64,000 nt of DNA from Hydrogenophaga sp. Its GTDB lineage: Bacteria > Pseudomonadota > Gammaproteobacteria > Burkholderiales > Burkholderiaceae_C. Below, in pieces: positions 9,829 through 17,223 of the stretch. Under the pieces are notes generated by a model, which was given only the letters and a program-made list of their open reading frames with translations, ran no database searches and was not told the origin of the DNA. The stretch spans positions 124,001 to 188,000 of the forward strand of contig NZ_JAUCZF010000005.1 of NCBI RefSeq assembly GCF_030373245.1, written 5' to 3'. The position numbers were made by a program, and so were the translations under genes. Each line of letters starts with the position of its first letter. Position 1 is the first letter of the stretch.

Positions 9829-9852
9829 GCTGGATTTGGGCCCATATCCAGC
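9829..9852. repeat. Inverted repeat upstream of the mobC-like gene
   Basis: GCTGGAT (9829-9835) and ATCCAGC (9846-9852) form a perfect 7-base inverted repeat with a 10-base spacer, about 110 bases upstream of the mobC-like start. An oriT commonly carries such a repeat next to the nick site, but no relaxase-specific nick consensus is recognised here. Confidence 0.4.
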
Positions 9853-9913
9853 CCGGAACATGGCCTTTGGGGCGGCTAAGATCGTTTCAATCCCTGGGCA
9901 CCCTCGGCTCAAA

Positions 9914-9971
9914 TGCACAAACTGAACCACCAGTGAACACAGACTGCACAAACCGAACAGCAAGTGAACCG
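9914..9971 (+). repeat. Two 27-base direct repeats with a 31-base period (GAAC-rich)
   Basis: The copies at 9914-9940 and 9945-9971 both have TGCACAAAC-GAAC-C-AGTGAAC with a few substitutions. Further GAAC words follow at about 9986 and 10001. They fill the 355-base gap between the divergent mobC-like and abiEi genes, which otherwise has no coding frame. Iterated words of this sort serve as protein-binding sites in replication or transfer origins. Confidence 0.55.
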
Positions 9972-10036
9972 TTACCGCATAAGAACTGAACAGAGAGGCT
10001 GAACCGAATACCTGAGTTTGTTTCTTTATTTAGTTA

Positions 10037-10068
10037 TTTGTTGACAAATGACTAGACATTACAACAAA
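10037..10068. promoter_or_regulatory. Putative AbiEi operator and -35 element
   Basis: An interrupted inverted repeat reads TTTGTTG-ACA-AATG on the left and CATT-A-CAACAAA on the right, separated by ACTAGA, in an AT-rich patch ending nine bases before the abiEi start. A perfect TTGACA (10041-10046) lies in the left arm. I see no good -10 at the right spacing. AbiEi antitoxins are known to autorepress through inverted repeats, and this position fits. Confidence 0.45.
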
Positions 10069-10076
10069 CTGCATGA

Positions 10077-10694
10077 ATGGTCCAAGGCAAAAACCCAACG
10101 AGGGAACACGCCGTGCTCGCTCTGGCAGAGCGCCAGCCTCTTCTGCGCGCACGCGACCTGACCGCGCAGGCACTGCCGACTGTGGTGCTCAGCAGGCTGG
10201 TCGCCGCGGGCAAGCTGGAACGTGTGGCACGCGGCGTCTACAGCCTGCCGGGGCGTGCACTCAGTGAACACCGGTCCCTGGCCGAAGTGGCACTGCGGGT
10301 GCCGCGTGGTGTCGTGTGCCTGCTGTCGGCGCTGCGCGTCCATGGCATCGGCACCCAGGCGCCGTTCGAGGTCTGGCTGGCGATCCCTCCGCACACACCT
10401 ACACCCCGACTGGACCAGCCGGCGCTGCGTGTGGTGCGCATGTCGGGACTGGCTCTCTCCGAAGGCGTTGAACCCATCGACATTGATGGCGTGCCAGTTC
10501 CGGTGTTCAACGCCAACAAGACGGTGGCCGACTGCTTCAAGTACCGCAACAAGATCGGCCTGGACGTGGCGCTGGAGGCGCTGCGAGATGGCTGGGCACA
10601 GCGCAAGCTGAACATGGATGCGCTATGGCACTACGCCGCGGTCAACCGAGTGGCCAATGTGATGCGGCCCTACCTGGAAAGTGTCACGGCATGA
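10077..10694 (+). CDS. abiEi: AbiEi-family antitoxin / transcriptional repressor (type IV TA system)
   Basis: Antitoxin of the AbiE type IV toxin-antitoxin and phage-abortive-infection family, 205 residues. The N-terminal winged-helix domain (LARDLTAQALPTVVLSRLVAAG-like region, then KLERVARGVYSLPGRALSEH) is the DNA-binding part that represses the operon. The AbiEi C-terminal domain contains VVCLLSALRVHGIGTQAPFE and the conserved PVPVFNANKTVADCFKYRNK. The start is the ATG at 10077 (a GTG/ATG choice upstream is not supported). The toxin gene follows with a four-base ATGA overlap, so the pair is translationally coupled. An inverted repeat just upstream is a plausible operator. Confidence 0.9.
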   Translation: MVQGKNPTREHAVLALAERQPLLRARDLTAQALPTVVLSRLVAAGKLERVARGVYSLPGRALSEHRSLAEVALRVPRGVVCLLSALRVHGIGTQAPFEVWLAIPPHTPTPRLDQPALRVVRMSGLALSEGVEPIDIDGVPVPVFNANKTVADCFKYRNKIGLDVALEALRDGWAQRKLNMDALWHYAAVNRVANVMRPYLESVTA

Positions 10695-11539
10695 GCCGCA
10701 ACCTGGCCGCCTCCATCCGCGCCCGCTTGAAGCAACGTGCCGATGCCAGGAAGCAGGACTTCAATCTGACCCTCACCCACTATGGGCTGGAGCGCTTGCT
10801 GTATCGCCTGTCGATCTCACCCCATGCCGACAATTACCTGCTCAAGGGTGCGCTGCTGTTTTCGCTGTGGTACGACCAGCCACACCGGCCGACGCGCGAC
10901 GCGGACCTGCTGGGCTTTGGACCGGACGACATTGACACTGCCGTTGCAGTTTTCCGTGAAATCTGTGTGATGGAGGTGGAAGACGGCATCGCGTTCGACA
11001 CCGCATCCGTCAAGGGCTCGGTGATCCGCAAGGAGGCGGGCTATGGCGGTGTGCGGATCGACCTGCTGGCGAAGCTGGACGGCGCTCGCATCACGCTGCA
11101 GGTGGACATCGGATTTGGCGATGCGGTCACACCCGCGCCCGAATTGGTGAGCTACCCGGTGTTGCTTGAAGACCTGCCAGCACCGCAATTGCGCTCGTAC
11201 CCGAAATACACCGTGGTAGCCGAGAAGTTCCATGCAGTGTGCTTGCTCGGCATGGCCAACACCCGGATGAAGGACTATTTCGATCTGTGGGTGCTGCTCA
11301 CAGAGAGTGCCCTGGAACCGACAGAGCTGCGCCGCGCGATCGACGCCACCTTTGCCCGGCGGCAACTTCAAGTGCCGGACACCACACCTTCTGGCTTGAG
11401 CGATGTATTCGCACGGGATGCCGTGAAGACAGCGCAATGGACCGCGTTCCTGAAAAAGAACCGGCTGGCTGCCCTGGATCTGGTGGATGTGGTCACCCTG
11501 CTGCGCGATGAGTTTCAGAAGCTGCAAAAGCAAGGCTGA
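10691..11539 (+). CDS. abiEii: AbiEii-family nucleotidyltransferase toxin (type IV TA system)
   Basis: Toxin partner of AbiEi, 282 residues, a member of the AbiEii/AbiGii nucleotidyltransferase family (formerly DUF1814). The polymerase-beta-like active site is visible as NYLLKGALLFSLWYDQPHRP then TRDADLLGFGPDD, giving the KGA...R-T-x-D-x-D pattern; AGYGGVRIDLLAKLDG and KYTVVAEKFHAVCLLGMANT follow, the latter with the conserved Lys/Glu motif, and RMKDYFDLWVLL closes the domain. All expected motifs are intact, so the system appears functional. Start ATG 10691 overlaps the antitoxin stop. Related toxins transfer nucleotides to tRNA or other acceptors. The exact substrate here is unknown. Confidence 0.9.
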   Translation: MSRNLAASIRARLKQRADARKQDFNLTLTHYGLERLLYRLSISPHADNYLLKGALLFSLWYDQPHRPTRDADLLGFGPDDIDTAVAVFREICVMEVEDGIAFDTASVKGSVIRKEAGYGGVRIDLLAKLDGARITLQVDIGFGDAVTPAPELVSYPVLLEDLPAPQLRSYPKYTVVAEKFHAVCLLGMANTRMKDYFDLWVLLTESALEPTELRRAIDATFARRQLQVPDTTPSGLSDVFARDAVKTAQWTAFLKKNRLAALDLVDVVTLLRDEFQKLQKQG

Positions 11540-11585
11540 AAGGCTTGGTGGTACCTCAAACTTCAGACCAGAGAAATCTGAGGTT

Positions 11586-11765
11586 TCATGCGCCTTCCAG
11601 CCCATGATGTGAACGACGTGACAGCGACAACGGCAACACCGGGTCCAACCGATCCAGTGCCTGAACCGCCGTTTTCTCATCGACGCTGAACACCACCGCG
11701 TTTCCGGGGCGGTTCAAATGATCGGTCACGATGCCGAAATCACCGGTCACGTTGGTCCGAAAATG
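11586..11765 (-). pseudogene. Fragment of an IS630-family transposase
   Basis: On the minus strand an in-frame stretch of about 60 codons reads DFGIVTDHLNRPGNAVVFSV, then DEKTAVQALDRLDPVLPLS. The NPP-NAVVLCVDEK and QALDRTQP-LPL signature is characteristic of the catalytic core of IS630/Tc1-like transposases, including one catalytic Asp. Both flanks are gone: upstream it abuts the AhpD-like gene and downstream it ends in RRSHHGLEGA-stop. No terminal repeats are visible. It is a decayed relic. Confidence 0.7.
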
Positions 11766-11773
11766 CCCAGCAA

Positions 11774-12352
11774 TCAACGCCCCATGCTGTAGAACTCGTC
11801 GTTCGGCCGCATGCTGGTGACATTGGCCATGCGGTTGGACAATCCGAAGAAGGCCGCGATGCCGGCAATGTCCCAGATGTCATCCATGTCGAAGCCGTGC
11901 TGCCGCAATGTCTCGAAGTCGGCGTCATTCACCGCCCAGGCTTGCGCAGAGACCTTCATCGCGAAGTCCAGCATGGCCATCTGGCGAGGCGTGATGTCGG
12001 CCTTGCGGTAGTTCACCGCCACCTGGTCGGCCACCAGCGGGTTCTTGGCGCGAATGCGCAGGATGGCGCCATGCGCCACCACGCAGTACTGGCACTGGTT
12101 GGCGTTGCTGGTGGCCACCACGATCATCTCGCGCTCGGCCTTGGTGAGATTGCCCTTCTTGTCCATCAGGGAGTCGTGGTAGGCGAAGAATGCACGGAAT
12201 TCGTCGGGCCGGTGCGCAAGCACGAGGAACACATTGGGCACGAAGCCCGACTTCTCCTGCACGGCCAGGATGCGCGTGCGGATGTCCTCGGGCAGGTCGT
12301 GGATCTCAGGTACCGGGAAGCGGCTGATCGGGAAGGCGGCTGTGGTCGACAT
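11774..12352 (-). CDS. AhpD-like peroxidase-related enzyme (carboxymuconolactone decarboxylase fold)
   Basis: 192-residue protein of the CMD/AhpD superfamily. The redox motif is QCQYCVVAHGA, a CxxC pair with the downstream His in the usual place, preceded by the helix TKAEREMIVVATSNAN. The N-terminal PEDIRTRILAVQEKSGFVPN and later ITPRQMAMLDFAMKV blocks are typical of the peroxidase-related subgroup. It is the third gene of a minus-strand set with a TetR regulator and an AcuI-like reductase (gap 53 bases), which suggests a role in a reactive electrophile or peroxide response. Substrate unknown. The C-terminus lies directly next to an IS630 fragment but the gene itself looks complete. Confidence 0.88.
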   Translation of the reverse strand: MSTTAAFPISRFPVPEIHDLPEDIRTRILAVQEKSGFVPNVFLVLAHRPDEFRAFFAYHDSLMDKKGNLTKAEREMIVVATSNANQCQYCVVAHGAILRIRAKNPLVADQVAVNYRKADITPRQMAMLDFAMKVSAQAWAVNDADFETLRQHGFDMDDIWDIAGIAAFFGLSNRMANVTSMRPNDEFYSMGR

Positions 12353-12405
12353 GGTGGCTCCTTAAGCGTTGTTCAGGACAGGGAAGAATGGTGTGAGCTG
12401 AGGGC

Positions 12406-13392
12406 CTACGGCGCGTCGACTCGCACGACAACTCGGCCACGGACATGGCCTTCGAGCAGATCCGCAGCGACGCCGATGGCGTCGTCCAGATCAATCTCAC
12501 GGATCAGGCGCTCGAGCAGATCGTGGTCGAGGTCTTGTGCCAGCCGGCGCCAGGCTTGCAAGCGCTCGTCGACGGGTGCCATCACGCTGTCGATGCCGGC
12601 CAGGGTGACGCCCCGCAGGATGAACGGTGCCACGCTGGCGGGCCAGGACATCCCGGCCGCCAGGCCGCAGGCCGTGACCACACCGCGGTAGCGCATGGCC
12701 GCACAGACGTTGGCCAGCAATTGGCCGCCAGCGACATCCACGGCGCCAGCCCAGCGCTCCTTGTCCAGCGGCTTGCCGGGTTTGGACAACTCGGCGCGGT
12801 CGATGATCTGGCGGGCGCCCAGCGCGCTCAGGAAGTCGGCCTCCTGTGGCCGGCCCGTTACGGCGGCCACCTCATAGCCCAGTTTGGAGAGCATCGCCAC
12901 CGCCACGCTGCCCACGCCACCCGCGGCACCGGTCACGACCACTGGGCCTTGGTCCGGCGTCACGCCATGGCGCTCCAGCGCCAGCACACACAATGCGGCC
13001 GTGTAGCCAGCAGTGCCGATACCCATCGCCTGGCGCAGCGTGAAGGGCGACTGCAGCGGGATGAGCCACTTCCCCGGCACGCGCGCGCGCTCGGCCAGCC
13101 CGCCCCAATGCACCTCGCCCACGCCCCAGCCATTGAGCACCACCGGGTCTCCAATGGCAAAAGCCGGGTCGGCCGATGCCTCGACGGTGCCCGCAAAGTC
13201 GATGCCCGGCACCATCGGGAACCGGCGCACCACGGGCGAGCGGCCGGTGATGGCCAGCGCGTCCTTGTAGTTCAGCGTCGACCAGGCCACTCGCACGGTG
13301 ACCTCGCCCTCGGGAAGAGATGATTCAGACAACTGCTGCACGCTGGCTGTCTGCTGTCCGTCTTGCTTGTCGATGAGCAGGCCACGAAACAT
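12406..13392 (-). CDS. acuI: AcuI/YhdH-type zinc-independent quinone oxidoreductase (acryloyl-CoA reductase-like)
   Basis: 328-residue medium-chain dehydrogenase of the YhdH/AcuI branch, which lacks the zinc sites. The N-terminal GroES-like domain has [20 protein letters not shown] and [15 protein letters not shown]. The Rossmann motif is [20 protein letters not shown]. The characteristic [20 protein letters not shown] and [10 protein letters not shown] blocks are present. AcuI reduces acryloyl-CoA to propionyl-CoA with NADPH and protects against acrylate. The substrate here is inferred from family only. It follows the TetR gene by 40 bases on the same strand and precedes the AhpD-like gene. 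Confidence 0.88.
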   Translation of the reverse strand: MFRGLLIDKQDGQQTASVQQLSESSLPEGEVTVRVAWSTLNYKDALAITGRSPVVRRFPMVPGIDFAGTVEASADPAFAIGDPVVLNGWGVGEVHWGGLAERARVPGKWLIPLQSPFTLRQAMGIGTAGYTAALCVLALERHGVTPDQGPVVVTGAAGGVGSVAVAMLSKLGYEVAAVTGRPQEADFLSALGARQIIDRAELSKPGKPLDKERWAGAVDVAGGQLLANVCAAMRYRGVVTACGLAAGMSWPASVAPFILRGVTLAGIDSVMAPVDERLQAWRRLAQDLDHDLLERLIREIDLDDAIGVAADLLEGHVRGRVVVRVDAP

Positions 13393-13432
13393 GGGTGAGT
13401 CTCCTTTCGGGAGGTAGCGGGTGGTGGGGGGG

Positions 13433-14077
13433 TCAGGGGCCAGGGCTCAGCAGCGCAAAGAAGCCTTGTGCATAGACATCCAGCGCTTCGGGTGATCGCT
13501 CCAACTTGGCGCGCAGGACTGCACCTTCCCAGCCGATCCAGAAGAACTGGGCCAGGGCGGAACAGTCGAGTTGCGGCGGGATCTCTCCGGCCTGCTGTGC
13601 TTCAGCCAGGCAGCCCGCAGTGCGTGACTGCCAGTCGCGAAAGACCATCTGCAGCTGGACCCGGAAAGACTCTGGCAGCGTGCCCATCTCCTGCCCCAGG
13701 TTGCCCACCAGGCAGCCGCGCCGGAACCCATGGCGGGCCATGCCGGCCTTGGCATCCTCGATGAAGTGCCTCAGGCGCTGAAGTGGCGGGACGGGGACGC
13801 CCAGGAACCAGCGGTCCAGCTTGTGGGCGAAGTAGCTTGCATAGGCGTCGATCAACACCTGGCCAAAGGCTTCCTTGCTGTCGAAGTAATGATAGAAGGA
13901 GCCCTTGGGCACCTGCGCGATGCGAAGAATCTCGTCGATACCGACGGCCGAGTAACCCTTCTCGGTGAGGACCGCCACGCCTGTGCGCACCAAGAGCTCT
14001 CGCGTGTCCTGACGCGGCACGCTGGCGTCCCGCGGAGGTCGGCCGCGACGGCGGGGCAGCAAAGCAAGGTGGTTCAT
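13433..14077 (-). CDS. TetR-family transcriptional regulator (AcuR/NemR-like)
   Basis: A 214-residue TetR regulator. The N-terminal helix-turn-helix reads [20 protein letters not shown] with the usual SKEAF continuation, and a variable ligand-binding domain follows. The basic N-terminal arm [13 protein letters not shown] is typical of this branch. The ATG at 14077 has GAGGG at a good spacing, and an upstream in-frame TTG is less likely. It is the first gene of a three-gene minus-strand unit with AcuI- and AhpD-like proteins. Two palindromes in the promoter region match TetR operator architecture, so it is probably autoregulated and controls the reductase. By analogy with AcuR/NemR the inducer may be an electrophile such as acrylate. 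That is inference. Confidence 0.9.
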   Translation of the reverse strand: MNHLALLPRRRGRPPRDASVPRQDTRELLVRTGVAVLTEKGYSAVGIDEILRIAQVPKGSFYHYFDSKEAFGQVLIDAYASYFAHKLDRWFLGVPVPPLQRLRHFIEDAKAGMARHGFRRGCLVGNLGQEMGTLPESFRVQLQMVFRDWQSRTAGCLAEAQQAGEIPPQLDCSALAQFFWIGWEGAVLRAKLERSPEALDVYAQGFFALLSPGP

Positions 14078-14091
14078 AGGGACCCTCAAAC

Positions 14092-14135
14092 AGACTGATC
14101 GGTCTAATTATAGACAAAAATAGACCGATCGTCTA
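14092..14135. promoter_or_regulatory. Twin TetR-type operators upstream of the tetR-acuI operon
   Basis: AGACTGATCGGTCT at 14092-14105 and TAGACCGATCGTCTA at 14121-14135 are both near-perfect palindromes with the shared half-site AGAC-GATC. Their centres are about 29 bases apart in an AT-rich patch, 15 bases upstream of the tetR start. TCTAATTATAGA between them is a further inverted repeat. The site lies where the regulator would repress its own operon. Confidence 0.75.
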
Positions 14136-14169
14136 TTTATTCGGATCTGGCCACGCCTGCCGCTGGCTC

Positions 14170-14472
14170 TCACCCCCGCGTGATGACCGAGGCGCCCTCG
14201 TGCACGGGGATCGCGGTGATCTCCAACTCCTTCAGGAAGGGCTCAGAACCGACCTTGGCGATGGCCGGCGAGGCCATGAAGGCATCCATGGACGCCTTGT
14301 CCTCCCAGATGTAGACACTGGCAAAGGTGCCCGTGTCGAAATCGGCCATCCAGGTCTTGCGGATCAGCCCGGGGACCTGGGCGATGGCCTCTGCATAAGG
14401 CTTCAGCCAGCGTTCCTGGTACTCGGTCTCGTTGAGGGTCAGGACGTAACGAAAAATCTGTGCGTATCTCAT
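14170..14472 (-). CDS. YdhR-like putative monooxygenase (dimeric alpha-beta barrel)
   Basis: 100-residue protein starting MRYAQIFRYVLTLNETEYQE, followed by QVPGLIRKTWMADFDTGTFA and SVYIWEDKASMDAFMASPA. This pattern fits the YdhR family of small dimeric ferredoxin-like-fold proteins, which are related to antibiotic-biosynthesis monooxygenases. The catalytic activity of the family is not well established. The frame is open further upstream, but the ATG at 14472 with AAAGGAA before it is the natural start. It is transcribed divergently from a LysR-type regulator with 109 bases between starts, and the palindrome in between suggests that the LysR protein controls it. Confidence 0.8.
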   Translation of the reverse strand: MRYAQIFRYVLTLNETEYQERWLKPYAEAIAQVPGLIRKTWMADFDTGTFASVYIWEDKASMDAFMASPAIAKVGSEPFLKELEITAIPVHEGASVITRG

Positions 14473-14556
14473 GGTCGTTCCTTTGAGGTGGCTGCCAGCA
14501 CATGCTGGTGCACCGAAGGTAAAGACTGAGGGCCGTAAAGACAACGCCTATACTTT

Positions 14557-14570
14557 CTATGAACGCATAG
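14557..14570. promoter_or_regulatory. LysR-type operator candidate
   Basis: CTATGAACGCATAG is a palindrome with a four-base centre and the T-N-A spacing often seen in LysR sites. It is 12 bases upstream of the lysR start in the divergent ydhR-lysR gap and is flanked by TATACTTT and GTATGTATA, themselves loosely symmetrical. Confidence 0.5.
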
Positions 14571-14581
14571 GTAAAAACTGT

Positions 14582-15487
14582 ATGTATAGCCTGACATCCC
14601 TGCGCTACGCAGAGGCCGCCGCCCGGCTGAAATCCTTCAGCGCCGCTGCCCGCGAGTGCGGCGTTTCGCAGCCGACGGTGTCCTCGTCCATTGCGGAGCT
14701 CGAAACGGAACTCGGCACGCCTTTGTTTGTCCGGGGCGGGCGGCAGCTCGAACTCTCGATTCCCGGCACCCGCTTGCTGCCCAAGATCGCCCAGGTCCTG
14801 GGCGCTGTCGAAGCTCTGGAGTCCGAGACCCGGGATCTCGCCTCCACGGCGCGCTCTGAACTTCGGATCGGCTTCACACCATTGGCTGGCGCCGGGCGGG
14901 TGGCGCTGTTGCTCGAACCGTTCAGGCGCCAGCATGCTGACGTGCGTTTGCTGTTCTTTGAATCGGGTGTGGTCGATCTCGAGCGCCGCCTGGACGCAGG
15001 TCAGCTGGATGTGATCGTTGGAAGCGGCTTTCGACGCCTGCGAACACGCAAGCGACTCAAACTCATGCAGGAACCCTTGATGGTGTGCTCCAAGGGGGTT
15101 GAATCGAACGCCATGGCCACCATTGGACTGGAGGCGACCAGCCAACACCGGCTTCTGTTCACCGAGGATCTCTGCGGGCTGGCCAGCGCCACGCGCACCC
15201 TGTTTGAAAACGCCCAACTGAAGGTGGACGCCTACCCAGGTCGTGCCATGAGTTATGGCGCGCTGGAGGATTGGGTTGAACTGGGTCTGGGGACCGCCGT
15301 GATCCCGAAGCATCACGTTCGAAACAGGGCGCAGGCGCGGCCGCTGGTGGGTGCAGATGGTGCGCCACTGTTTCTCGAGATGGAGGCCGTGTGGAAGTCG
15401 CCGCTGGCAGCTTCAGAGCATGCCGCAGCGTTTCTCACCTTTCTGCACCGGGTAGTGCCGAAACTGGCGAGTGGAATGGCTCAATGA
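14582..15487 (+). CDS. LysR-family transcriptional regulator
   Basis: 301-residue LysR regulator. The N-terminal winged helix-turn-helix is AAARLKSFSAAARECGVSQP, then TVSSSIAELETELGTPLFVR. The substrate-binding domain follows with typical landmarks (ELRIGFTPLAGAGRVALLLE, DVIVGSGFRRLRTRKRLKLM, ELGLGTAVIPKHHV). The HTH opens with SLRYAEAAARLKS, which resembles regulators of the OxyR/CbbR-like group. The chosen ATG gives the standard start just before the HTH; the frame extends upstream without family-like sequence. The divergent neighbour is the YdhR-like gene, its most likely target. Inducer unknown. Confidence 0.92.
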   Translation: MYSLTSLRYAEAAARLKSFSAAARECGVSQPTVSSSIAELETELGTPLFVRGGRQLELSIPGTRLLPKIAQVLGAVEALESETRDLASTARSELRIGFTPLAGAGRVALLLEPFRRQHADVRLLFFESGVVDLERRLDAGQLDVIVGSGFRRLRTRKRLKLMQEPLMVCSKGVESNAMATIGLEATSQHRLLFTEDLCGLASATRTLFENAQLKVDAYPGRAMSYGALEDWVELGLGTAVIPKHHVRNRAQARPLVGADGAPLFLEMEAVWKSPLAASEHAAAFLTFLHRVVPKLASGMAQ

Positions 15488-15558
15488 AGTCTGCAACTGT
15501 CCCTCGGTAGTCGAGGTCGCCAGCACGCCGACCACCTGCTGCAACTGGCTGTTGGGCG

Positions 15559-15951
15559 TCAATCAACTTGAGTACTGACCCACCACGTGGTGCCACCCGC
15601 ATCTGTGAAACCGCCGTGCCTGTCGGCATCGCTTTCCTGGACAGGCTGCTTCATGATCGTGGCTCCTGCAGCGACAGCCCGCTCGAAGACCGCCTCCACA
15701 TCGTTGGCGTAGATGTGCACGTGGCTTGGGGTGGCTGGTCACCCCTCCACTGCATCCGTGAGCATGGTCACCGTGTCGTCGATGCGCATCTCTGCGTGGG
15801 CAATCCTGCCGTCGCCACCTGGAATGACGCGCAGCGTCTGCGCATCAAACACCCTGATCAGGAAATCGATGGTGCCCTGAGCGCCGCTCACGGTGAGGTA
15901 AGGGGCAACCGATGTGTAGCCGGCGGGTTTGTGTACCGTGGGCCGAGGCAA
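15559..15951 (-). pseudogene. VOC/PhnB-like protein gene with an internal TGA
   Basis: From the ATG at 15951 the frame reads HKPAGYTSVAPYLTVSGAQG, TIDFLIRVFDAQTLRVIPGG and DGRIAHAEMRIDDTVTMLTD, which is the PhnB-like glyoxalase/VOC fold. It then hits a TGA after residue 70. Without any shift the same frame continues SHVHIYANDVEAVFERAVAA, GATIMKQPVQESDADRHGGF and TDAGGTTWWVSTQVD to a normal stop at 15559. The two halves together make a complete 130-codon VOC protein, so this is a nonsense-mutated gene. A few codons around the stop may also be deleted compared with relatives. Confidence 0.8.
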
Positions 15952-16013
15952 GCGACAGCGCAGGTGGAATGTGCGCGCCGCGCCACATCTCCATCGGCCA
16001 AAGACACTCAGTT

Positions 16014-17165
16014 TCAGTTCCGCAGTTTGCCGTCAGATGAGAGCACGCCGATCTCGAGGTACCGCGCGCCCTCGCGTCGCGCCTTGCTGAAGTCCAGCCG
16101 AATACCACCCAGGTCCAGCGTTCCCTGGCTTGCAAGTGCTGATGACACGGAAGCCCTTGTCGGGGTTCCTGGCACCCGGCGAATTGCAGCTATCAATACC
16201 TTCGCCGCCAGGAAGCCTTCAAGTCCATAAGCCGATGGTGCCCAGCCAGGATCGCCGTGCACCCGCAACGCTTCCAGATACTCGCTGACCAAGGGCAGGG
16301 CGACCTTGTAAGTCGGTGGAACAACCTGCAAGATTCCGACACCTCTCGAGAGTTCTTTCGGTAGGGCTTTGAGCAGGTGGTCCGCGCTGGTCGATGAACT
16401 GGTGGTCAGCATCGCGCCTCCACCTTGCTCTCTGTAGGAAGTGATGAACTTTGCAGCAGCTGCACCCGTGGCAAAGATGGCGATGGCCTGAGGCTTCCGT
16501 TCAAGCATGGTGGCAACGGCACCTTTCACATCTGTGGTCGCAGGCTGATAGGTTCCCGCTCCGACCAAGGTGAGCTTTCTGGAGGCGAGCGCTTGGGTGA
16601 CCTTTGCCAAGGCGTCGCGGCCAAAGGTGTCTTCCGGGTGGACCAGCGCCACGCGGTCAATGCCCAATGCTATGAAATGCGCAATGATGTGATTGGCCTC
16701 GTCCTCGACCCCGGGCCGGACGAAGTAAAGATGGGGACTCTTCAGCGCACGAACGCTGGTGGACCCTGTAAAGGCGCCAACAATGTTGAGGTCATTCGAT
16801 GCGAGCAGACCTTGACTGACCAGGTCACCGTTCTGGGACGAGCCAACCACGTTGATCAGGGCGACGATGGGTCTTTCCTTGTCGGCCAGCAACTCGGTAA
16901 CTGCACCCACCGTGCGCTTGGGATCGAAGCCATCGTCCTTGTCCAGCAGCTTCAGTGTCGAGCCGTTGATCCCGCCGTTCGCATTGACCTTACGCACCAA
17001 CAAGGACGCACCTCGGGTCAATGGAACGCCGACCGACGACGCCGGCCCCGTTAAAGGTGACACCTGCCCTACATATATCGGCTTCTTTGGGTCCTGTGCA
17101 GTGGCACCTGAGCCCAGCACGGCAAGCAGCGCGGCAATCCCGCATCTGACGAGCATCTTGAACAT
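16014..17165 (-). CDS. ABC-type branched-chain amino-acid-like substrate-binding protein (orphan)
   Basis: 383-residue periplasmic binding protein of the Leu/Ile/Val-type family (peripla_BP_6). A signal peptide is clear (MFKMLVRCGIAALLAVLGSG, cleavage after ATAQ). Family landmarks are PIYVGQVSPLTGPASSVGVP, TRGASLLVRKVNANGGINGS and LKLLDKDDGFDPKRTVGAVT. The ATG at 17165 has a strong GAGGAG site; upstream in-frame codons are ignored. No permease or ATPase genes lie nearby, so it is an orphan component, common in Comamonadaceae. It follows a LysR-type gene by 58 bases on the same strand and may be co-transcribed with it. Ligand unknown. Confidence 0.88.
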   Translation of the reverse strand: MFKMLVRCGIAALLAVLGSGATAQDPKKPIYVGQVSPLTGPASSVGVPLTRGASLLVRKVNANGGINGSTLKLLDKDDGFDPKRTVGAVTELLADKERPIVALINVVGSSQNGDLVSQGLLASNDLNIVGAFTGSTSVRALKSPHLYFVRPGVEDEANHIIAHFIALGIDRVALVHPEDTFGRDALAKVTQALASRKLTLVGAGTYQPATTDVKGAVATMLERKPQAIAIFATGAAAAKFITSYREQGGGAMLTTSSSTSADHLLKALPKELSRGVGILQVVPPTYKVALPLVSEYLEALRVHGDPGWAPSAYGLEGFLAAKVLIAAIRRVPGTPTRASVSSALASQGTLDLGGIRLDFSKARREGARYLEIGVLSSDGKLRN

Positions 17166-17223
17166 ACGTGTCTCCTCTTTGCAGTCAATCAGTCTGTGCA
17201 TCTTCCGAGACCGGAATTGACCC

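Noticed and set aside
9901-10076. A CRISPR array at the GAAC-rich repeats
   Set aside because: Only two related 27-base units with a 4-base gap exist, no spacers of usual length and no cas genes. They look like iterons or binding sites.
15738-15742. Recoding (selenocysteine or readthrough) at the VOC-gene TGA
   Set aside because: VOC proteins have no known selenocysteine at this point, no hairpin is obvious, and the neighbourhood is full of decayed genes. A nonsense mutation is simpler.
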